Assembly (NCBI GenBank): GCA_029100965.1
Contig: JAQXQC010000069.1
Location: 1 to 34,330, forward strand
Length of the DNA stretch: 34,330 bases
Direction of reading: 5' to 3'
From: Bacilli bacterium
Lineage (GTDB): Bacteria; Bacillota_I; Bacilli_A; RF39; UBA660
The notes beneath the pieces were generated by a model, which did no database searches, was not told where the DNA came from, and was given only the letters and a program-made list of their open reading frames with translations. A program made the translations under genes and the position numbers. The number at the start of each line of letters is the position of its first letter. Position 1 is the first letter of the stretch. Shown here piece after piece: positions 28,645-34,330 of the stretch.

Positions 28645-29595
28645 ATGTTTATTCATTTAATATTATTAATTATAGGATTTATCATTTTAATTAAAGGAGC
28701 AGATATTTTTGTCGATGGAGCATCCGCTGTAGCAGGAAACTTTAAAATATCAAAAATGCTAATAGGATTAACCATAGTAGCTTTTGGAACAAGTGCTCCA
28801 GAACTTGCCGTTAGCATAAAGTCCCTTCTATCAGGAAGTGGCGATATCGTATTAGGAAATGTTATAGGAAGTAATATCTTAAATATTCTTCTTATTCTAG
28901 GAGTAAGTTCTTTATTTCATTCATTAAGTGTAAAAAATAATACCGTAAAAAAAGAATTACCCATTACCATCTTAATTACAACTCTCTTTGCCGTATTATT
29001 ATCAGATAATCTCATTAATCATACAAAAGATAATTTTACTAGAGGAGATGGAATAACTTTAATTTTATTCTTCCTTGTCTTTATCTATTATCTAATTAGT
29101 ATGGCAAGAAAAAAGATAGATATTGATGATAAAACAGAATATATGCCTCTATCTAAAGCCTTTATTTTTACTGCTATTGGATTAATTTCAATCATTTTAG
29201 GAAGCAATCTTGTAGTAGATCATGCCTCTAACTTAGCTAAACTTTTAGGAATTAGTGAAAAAATGATTGCCTTAACCATTATTGCCCTAGGAACATCTCT
29301 TCCCGAATTAGTAACATCAGTTATGGCAACAAGAAAAGGAGAGTATGACATTGCTATTGGAAATGTCGTAGGAAGTAATATCTTTAATATCGGTATAGTA
29401 ACAGGAATTCCCATTGCCATCTTAGGAGGAATATCCAAAGTTTCCTTTAATCAAATCGATTTATTCATCATGTTACTTTCTATTATTCTATTATTTGTCT
29501 TTTCTTATAAACATCAAAAAATTACCAAAAAAGAGGGAATTATCTTCTTAATTTTATTTGTTATCTATTATAGTTATGTAATATATATAGGTTAA
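28645..29595 (+). CDS. Calcium/sodium antiporter (CaxA/YrbG family)
   Basis: Two inverted alpha repeats: IVAFGTSAPELAVSI...GNVIGSNILNILLILG and IIALGTSLPELVTSV...GNVVGSNIFNIGIVTG. Confidence 0.95.
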   Translation: MFIHLILLIIGFIILIKGADIFVDGASAVAGNFKISKMLIGLTIVAFGTSAPELAVSIKSLLSGSGDIVLGNVIGSNILNILLILGVSSLFHSLSVKNNTVKKELPITILITTLFAVLLSDNLINHTKDNFTRGDGITLILFFLVFIYYLISMARKKIDIDDKTEYMPLSKAFIFTAIGLISIILGSNLVVDHASNLAKLLGISEKMIALTIIALGTSLPELVTSVMATRKGEYDIAIGNVVGSNIFNIGIVTGIPIAILGGISKVSFNQIDLFIMLLSIILLFVFSYKHQKITKKEGIIFLILFVIYYSYVIYIG

Positions 29596-29686
29596 ATCTA
29601 AAGAAGTATTTTTCTTCTTTTTTCTTTTTCTTAAAATACTGAATGAGAATAGAACAACAAGATAAAGATTTTATCAGAAAATAGTA

Positions 29687-29700
29687 CGAACAAATGTACG
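29687..29700. promoter_or_regulatory. LexA-type SOS box upstream of recA
   Basis: CGAACAAATGTACG, one mismatch to the Bacillus-type CGAACRNRYGTTCG consensus. Confidence 0.75.
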
Positions 29701-29708
29701 ATAAAATA

Positions 29709-29737
29709 TTGACAAAGTAATTTTAGTAGTTTATAAT
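29709..29737 (+). promoter_or_regulatory. recA promoter
   Basis: TTGACA 29709-29714, 17-bp spacer, TATAAT 29732-29737. Confidence 0.85.
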
Positions 29738-29768
29738 AGGGTTCGTACAGTGAGTAAAGGAGATAAAC

Positions 29769-30833
29769 ATGAGTAAAATATTAGAAAAAGACAAAGCTTT
29801 AGCCCAAGTAATGGCCGATATTGAAAAACAATTTGGTAAAGGGGCTATTATGAAATTGGGAGAACAAGAAAATGCCGAAGTAGAAGTAAGCAAAAGTGGA
29901 TCTTTAGCATTAGATATTGCCTTAGGAGTAGGAGGATATCCCAAAGGAAGAATTATTGAAATTTATGGTCCAGAATCTTCAGGAAAAACAACTTTTGCTC
30001 TTCACGCAATTGCAGAAGTACAAAAAGAAGGAGGAAGAGCAGCGTTTATCGATGCAGAACACTCTGTTGATCCTGTCTATGCTGAGGCACTAGGAGTAGA
30101 TATAGATGAATTATTATTATCACAGCCAGATACAGGAGAACAAGCCTTAGAAATTTGTGATGCTCTAGTAAAAAGTGAAGCAATAAATATTATTGTCATT
30201 GACTCTGTAGCAGCTCTAGTTCCCCAAGCAGAAATTGATGGAGAAATGGGAGATTCTCATGTTGGCTTACAAGCAAGATTAATGAGCCAAGCCCTAAGAA
30301 AATTATCTGGTTCAATCAGTAAAACCAATACAATTGTTATATTTATTAATCAATTAAGAGAAAAAGTAGGTGTCATGTTCGGAAATCCAGAAACAACACC
30401 AGGAGGAAAAGCCTTGAAGTATTATTCTTCTGTACGTCTAGACATTAGAAGAGGAGAACAATTAAAACAAGGAACAGATATCGTAGGTAATTCTACCAAA
30501 ATAAAAGTCGTAAAAAACAAAGTAGCGCCACCTTTCAAAACAGCTGTTGTAGATATTATGTATGGAACAGGAATATCTCATGAAGGAGAAGTATTAGACT
30601 TAGCAACAGAAGCAGGAATCGTCGAAAAAAGTGGAGCTTGGTATGCTTATAAAGAGAATAAAATCGGTCAAGGAAAAGAAAATGCTAAAGTATACCTAAC
30701 CAAAAATCCAGAAATATTAAAGGAAATAGAAGACCAAGTAAGAGAATGCTATGGAATAGATAAAAAAGAAAAAGGAAAAAAAGAAAAAAAGGAAAAAGTT
30801 ACCAAAAAAGAAGAAAAGAAAGAAGAAAAATAA
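29769..30833 (+). CDS. recA: Recombinase RecA
   Basis: [70 protein letters not shown]. Confidence 0.98.
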   Translation: MSKILEKDKALAQVMADIEKQFGKGAIMKLGEQENAEVEVSKSGSLALDIALGVGGYPKGRIIEIYGPESSGKTTFALHAIAEVQKEGGRAAFIDAEHSVDPVYAEALGVDIDELLLSQPDTGEQALEICDALVKSEAINIIVIDSVAALVPQAEIDGEMGDSHVGLQARLMSQALRKLSGSISKTNTIVIFINQLREKVGVMFGNPETTPGGKALKYYSSVRLDIRRGEQLKQGTDIVGNSTKIKVVKNKVAPPFKTAVVDIMYGTGISHEGEVLDLATEAGIVEKSGAWYAYKENKIGQGKENAKVYLTKNPEILKEIEDQVRECYGIDKKEKGKKEKKEKVTKKEEKKEEK

Positions 30834-30863
30834 AACTGATGGAAAAAATCAGTTCTTTTCTTT
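30834..30863 (+). terminator. Intrinsic terminator after recA
   Basis: AACTGAT ggaaaaa ATCAGTT ctttt. Confidence 0.8.
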
Positions 30864-30919
30864 AATAAAGACTAAAACAAAAGCAAAAGAAAATATAAGT
30901 ATTATAATCATATAACTTA

Positions 30920-30928
30920 TGTTATAAT
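30920..30928 (+). promoter_or_regulatory. Extended -10 promoter of ftsY
   Basis: TGTTATAAT; overlaps dyad TATAAC-ttat-GTTATA (30911-30926). Confidence 0.5.
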
Positions 30929-30953
30929 AAACATATAGAAATGAGGAAATAAA

Positions 30954-31922
30954 ATGGGACTATTTGACAAAATAAAAAAAGCATTTACCACAAATAAAAC
31001 AGAAGCAGTAGAAAAATACGATAAAGGATTAGAAAAAACGAGAAAAGAATTTGTCTCTCAATTATCTAACTTAAGTAAAAAATATAAAAATATTGATGAA
31101 AACTATTTCGAAGAATTGGAAGATATCTTAATCATGGCAGATATTGGTGTAGATACTGTAATGAAATTTGTAGAACTATTAAGAAAAAGAGTAAAAACCG
31201 AAAAAATAGAAGATGCCAGTAAGTTAAAAGATATTATCATTGATGAATTATTTATCATGTATGTAGGCAATGATATATTAGATAGTAAAATTCATTATGC
31301 TGAAGATGGACCAACAGTAATTTTATTTGTCGGAGTAAATGGAGTAGGAAAAACAACAACCATAGGAAAATTTGCTCATCAATTAAAAGAACAAGGAAAA
31401 AAAGTAATGTTAGTAGCAGGAGATACATTTAGAGCAGGAGCAATTGAACAATTAGAAGAATGGGGAGAAAAGGTAGGAACAACAGTAATATCTTCAACCT
31501 CAAAAGATCCTTCTAGCGTCATGTATGATGGACTAGAAAAAGCCGTAAAAGAAGATTATGATGTTGTTTTAATTGATACAGCAGGAAGACTTCAAAACAA
31601 AGAAAATCTAATGAGAGAACTAGAAAAAGTCAATCGTGTAATTCAAAAAATTATACCAACCGCTCCACATGAAACCCTTTTAGTTATTGATGCAACAACA
31701 GGACAAAATGGAATTAGCCAGGCTAAAAGTTTTAAAGAAATCACAAATATCACAGGTATTGTTTTAACAAAATTAGATGGAACAGCAAAAGGAGGAATTG
31801 TCTTAGCAATCAAAGAATCCGTAGCCCTTCCTGTTAAATATGTAGGATTAGGAGAAGGAATGGATGATTTAGAAAAATTTGATATTGAAAAATATATTTA
31901 TGGATTATTTAAAGATTTGTAG
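30954..31922 (+). CDS. ftsY: Signal recognition particle receptor FtsY
   Basis: FVGVNGVGKTTTIGKFAHQL, AGDTFRAGAIEQLEEW, DTAGRLQNKENLMREL, TKLDGTAKGG. Confidence 0.97.
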   Translation: MGLFDKIKKAFTTNKTEAVEKYDKGLEKTRKEFVSQLSNLSKKYKNIDENYFEELEDILIMADIGVDTVMKFVELLRKRVKTEKIEDASKLKDIIIDELFIMYVGNDILDSKIHYAEDGPTVILFVGVNGVGKTTTIGKFAHQLKEQGKKVMLVAGDTFRAGAIEQLEEWGEKVGTTVISSTSKDPSSVMYDGLEKAVKEDYDVVLIDTAGRLQNKENLMRELEKVNRVIQKIIPTAPHETLLVIDATTGQNGISQAKSFKEITNITGIVLTKLDGTAKGGIVLAIKESVALPVKYVGLGEGMDDLEKFDIEKYIYGLFKDL

Positions 31923-31931
31923 GTGATATTT

Positions 31932-32246
31932 TTGGAAAAAAGAGATTACTTAATTATCCTATATGATTTATATGGAGAACTTTTAAATGATAAGCAACAA
32001 CAATATTTTGAAGAATATTATTTTAATAATCTTTCTTTAGGAGAAATCAGTGAAAACTTAAATATTAGCAGAAATGCTGTTCATAAAAGTTTACAAAGTA
32101 TAGAAGAAAAATTACAATTTTATGAAGAAAAATTAAAACTATACAAAAAAAGCAAAATAATTTATGATATAATAGAGAAAGAAAGTAGCCAAGAGATAAA
32201 AAGAGTCTTAAAGGAGATGATCTTAGAAGATGAAATATATAGATGA
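31932..32246 (+). CDS. ylxM: YlxM/UPF0122-family SRP-associated HTH protein (likely TTG start)
   Basis: LLNDKQQQYFEEYYFNNLSLGEISENLNISRNAVHKSLQSIEEKL; immediately follows ftsY. Confidence 0.88.
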   Translation: MEKRDYLIILYDLYGELLNDKQQQYFEEYYFNNLSLGEISENLNISRNAVHKSLQSIEEKLQFYEEKLKLYKKSKIIYDIIEKESSQEIKRVLKEMILEDEIYR

Positions 32247-32424
32247 AAAAGATTTACCAGTAGAAATTAAAAATAATGAATTACCCAAAGATACAGATAA
32301 ACATTATCAAATGTTTTATGATGAAAAAGTAAGAACAAGTGGTGGTTTTGTAGATGCCATCTTTTTAGGAGCAATCATTCTCGTTTCTTTTATGTGGGGA
32401 ATGCTTGCTGTAATTTTAAGATAG
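32230..32424 (+). CDS. 64-aa protein with a single C-terminal TM (tail-anchored-like)
   Basis: ATG overlaps ylxM by 17 nt; charged N-terminus then GGFVDAIFLGAIILVSFMWGMLAVILR. Confidence 0.7.
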   Translation: MKYIDEKDLPVEIKNNELPKDTDKHYQMFYDEKVRTSGGFVDAIFLGAIILVSFMWGMLAVILR

Positions 32425-32434
32425 GAGGATAGAA

Positions 32435-33352
32435 ATGCCTGAGAACACAGAAAGTATTATTAGTCGATATGCTGATGAAATGACTTCAGCTACTTATATA
32501 ACAGACCCTGCAATTGCTCGTGATGAAGAAATTAAGAATTTAATTTTAGTTTTATTAACACCAGAAAAATCAGCCATTTTAGTAGGTAAACCAGGTATTG
32601 GTAAAACAGCTATTGTAGAAGGTCTTGCCTATCGCATTCAAAAAAGATTAGTCCCAAATGTACTACTTGGATTTAGAATATTCAGAGTAAATACAACCGC
32701 ACTATTAGGTCAAGATGGAGATGAAAATAGAGTATTAAAACTTGTTCAAGAATTAAAAAATATGGATCGAGTAATCTTATTCATCGATGAAATTCATACC
32801 CTAATAGGAGATGGAAGACTAGATTTAGCCAATATGTTCAAAGAAGGATTAAGTAGAGGAACAATTAAAATTATTGGGGCGACAACAACTTACGAATATG
32901 AACACTTTATCCTAAGAGATAAAGCCTTTATGAGAAGATTTGATAAAGTCGATGTAAGTGAACCAACAGGAGAACAATGTGTTCAAATTTTAATGAGAAC
33001 TTTACCTAAAATTGAATATCAAACTCATGTAAAATTAGCCTATACAGAATTCCAAAAAGAAAATATCATGAAATTTATTGTTGATATGACTAGCGAATAT
33101 AAAAGAGTATACGAAATCTCATCAAGATATCCAGATATTGCTCTAGTTTTATTAAGGCAAGCCTTTTCTAATGCTGTTTACGAAAATAGAAGTACAGTAG
33201 GATTTAAAAATATTTATGATGCCATAAGATTTACAAAGGCAGTATATCCTGATGTAATCAAAAAAGAATTAGTAAAATTTAAAGAAATATTTAAAGAAGA
33301 ATTAGCCTTAGAAGGAGTAAAAGTCAATCCAGAAAATTATCTTGCCAATTAG
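32435..33352 (+). CDS. Stand-alone AAA+ ATPase related to the ClpA/ClpB D1 module
   Basis: ARDEEIKNLI, LVGKPGIGKTAIVEGLAYRIQ Walker A, VILFIDEIHTLIGDG Walker B, IIGATTTYEYEHFILRDKAFMRRFDKVDVSEP sensor 1/Arg fingers; no N-domain or D2. Confidence 0.88.
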   Translation: MPENTESIISRYADEMTSATYITDPAIARDEEIKNLILVLLTPEKSAILVGKPGIGKTAIVEGLAYRIQKRLVPNVLLGFRIFRVNTTALLGQDGDENRVLKLVQELKNMDRVILFIDEIHTLIGDGRLDLANMFKEGLSRGTIKIIGATTTYEYEHFILRDKAFMRRFDKVDVSEPTGEQCVQILMRTLPKIEYQTHVKLAYTEFQKENIMKFIVDMTSEYKRVYEISSRYPDIALVLLRQAFSNAVYENRSTVGFKNIYDAIRFTKAVYPDVIKKELVKFKEIFKEELALEGVKVNPENYLAN

Positions 33353-33413
33353 TTAACTTTATTGCAAAGTAGGTAAATATTTAGTATCCTTAAATTAACA
33401 GTAAAGGAGTGTT

Positions 33414-33911
33414 ATGATGCAAGAGTCAACAATAACGAAAGAAAAATATAAATTAAAAAAAAATATTATTAAAATTGCTTTAGGAACAAGTATGGTATCA
33501 ACATTAACATTAGCAGGAATTAAAGGAATAAATGATTTTTATATTCATAGATTAGGCGCTAAACAAGCCTATAATAAAATGATAGAGGAAGGGAATATTC
33601 CTAAAAAACTAGATATAACCTACATTGATGATGCAGATTCTTGGACAGTTATTTATCAAGATGAAGAAGGAAAAAGAGTAGAAAGAAGTGATGTAGATAT
33701 TCATGACTTTTTACATGATATATACATATCTTCTCTAGATAATGGCGTAAATACTAAAGAACTTGCTACTAGCTTGTCATATGCTGGAGTAATGGACTCT
33801 TTACTTGAAAAAGTGATGAATATAACCTCAGAAGAAATAGAGTCATGTGAGTTAGAAAATTATTATGCTAAAATCAACGAAAAAGAAGGAAGAAGGCTAA
33901 AAAATAAATGA
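33414..33911 (+). CDS. Uncharacterised protein with one N-terminal TM
   Basis: aaaggag SD; IIKIALGTSMVSTLTLAGIKG hydrophobic segment; acidic remainder. Confidence 0.65.
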   Translation: MMQESTITKEKYKLKKNIIKIALGTSMVSTLTLAGIKGINDFYIHRLGAKQAYNKMIEEGNIPKKLDITYIDDADSWTVIYQDEEGKRVERSDVDIHDFLHDIYISSLDNGVNTKELATSLSYAGVMDSLLEKVMNITSEEIESCELENYYAKINEKEGRRLKNK

Positions 33912-34153
33912 GCAAAGAATTAAAGATAATTGAATATAACCAAAAAAAATATTTTTTAGTCGATACTATAAAAAATACTGACAAAGAATATTATTATTTT
34001 TCCAATTTATTAGATAATAAAGATATTATGATTATGTCATTAGAAGAAAATGATTTATTAGAACTTATTGAAGATAAAGAAGAATTAACAAATATCCTTG
34101 CTTTATTTTATGATAAATATAGAAATATTAATAATCAGGAACAAGTCAATTAG
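33908..34153 (+). CDS. Small protein, DUF1292-like
   Basis: ATGA 4-nt overlap with upstream gene; strand-rich ELKIIEYNQKKYFLVDTIKNTDKEYYYFSNLL...LIEDKEELTNILALFYDK pattern. Confidence 0.5.
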   Translation: MSKELKIIEYNQKKYFLVDTIKNTDKEYYYFSNLLDNKDIMIMSLEENDLLELIEDKEELTNILALFYDKYRNINNQEQVN

Positions 34154-34170
34154 GACTTATTCCTGATTAT
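34131..34170 (+). other. Long hairpin spanning the stop codon, without a U-tract
   Basis: ATAATCAGGAA-c-AAGTC aattag GACTT-a-TTCCTGATTAT: 11 bp + 5 bp with one C/A mismatch. Confidence 0.75.
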
Positions 34171-34192
34171 ATTAAAAAAAGAACTAAAAAGC

Positions 34193-34330
34193 TGAAATGA
34201 AAAAGTAAATTCCAGTTTGAAAACTTAAATTCCACTTTTTGGGGATTTTCATCTAATTTTTGAGTAAAGGATATTTTCTTTTACTCATTTTTATTGTAAA
34301 ATATGGCTTGTAAAGCAAATTTTGTTAAAT
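34193..34330. mobile_element. Probable end of an insertion sequence (IS21-like), running off the window
   Basis: Two adjacent 20-bp repeats GAAAAAGTAAATTCCAGTTT / GAAAACTTAAATTCCACTTT resembling IS21 multiple terminal repeats; no transposase ORF visible yet. Confidence 0.45.
34261..34292 (+). terminator. Terminator-like hairpin inside the putative IS end
   Basis: TGAGTAAA ggatattttct TTTACTCA TTTTT. Confidence 0.5.

Noticed and set aside
32435-33352. AAA+ gene as a truncated clpB/clpC pseudogene
   Set aside because: Has its own SD, start and stop, complete ATPase motifs and a coherent C-terminal lid; reads as an intact single-module protein, though this cannot be excluded without relatives
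1-34330. Possible UGA=Trp recoding (Mollicutes-like composition)
   Set aside because: Trp is encoded by TGG throughout and genes are full-length under the standard code; TGA is used as a stop (e.g. 27427-27429)
1-34330. CRISPR arrays, tRNA or rRNA genes
   Set aside because: No regularly spaced repeats and no tRNA- or rRNA-like sequence recognised on either strand by reading

Overview
AT-rich chromosomal window from what looks like an uncultured, low-GC Bacilli/Mollicutes-related bacterium. It appears to use the standard code: no reassigned UGA was needed. Almost every gene is on the + strand. Recognisable blocks, in order: (i) rpsL-rpsG-fusA-tuf; (ii) obgE, an HExxH metallopeptidase and an oversized polC; (iii) a Cys-containing wall hydrolase, fmt with an N-terminal extension, a TM protein, an SDR, asnB, an MscS channel and an HD protein; (iv) a minus-strand Gly-rich YqfQ/VrrA-like gene next to a partial type IV pilus/competence pair (GspF/PilC plus prepilin peptidase); (v) murG-murB-divIB; (vi) rplI-dnaB-LysM/G5/M23 peptidase-walJ-rlmH, resembling a collapsed wal neighbourhood; (vii) a CaxA exchanger and recA with a LexA-type box; (viii) ftsY-ylxM followed, instead of ffh, by a TM microprotein, a stand-alone ClpB-D1-like AAA+ ATPase that appears to lack the KYRG pore loop, a TM protein and a DUF1292-like protein. 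The last ~140 bp contain two adjacent 20-bp repeats that look like an IS21-type end, so the window probably enters a mobile element. The best candidate for an undescribed system is the ftsY/ylxM-linked AAA+ block at 31.9-34.2 kb. All family calls come from reading motifs; no search was run.
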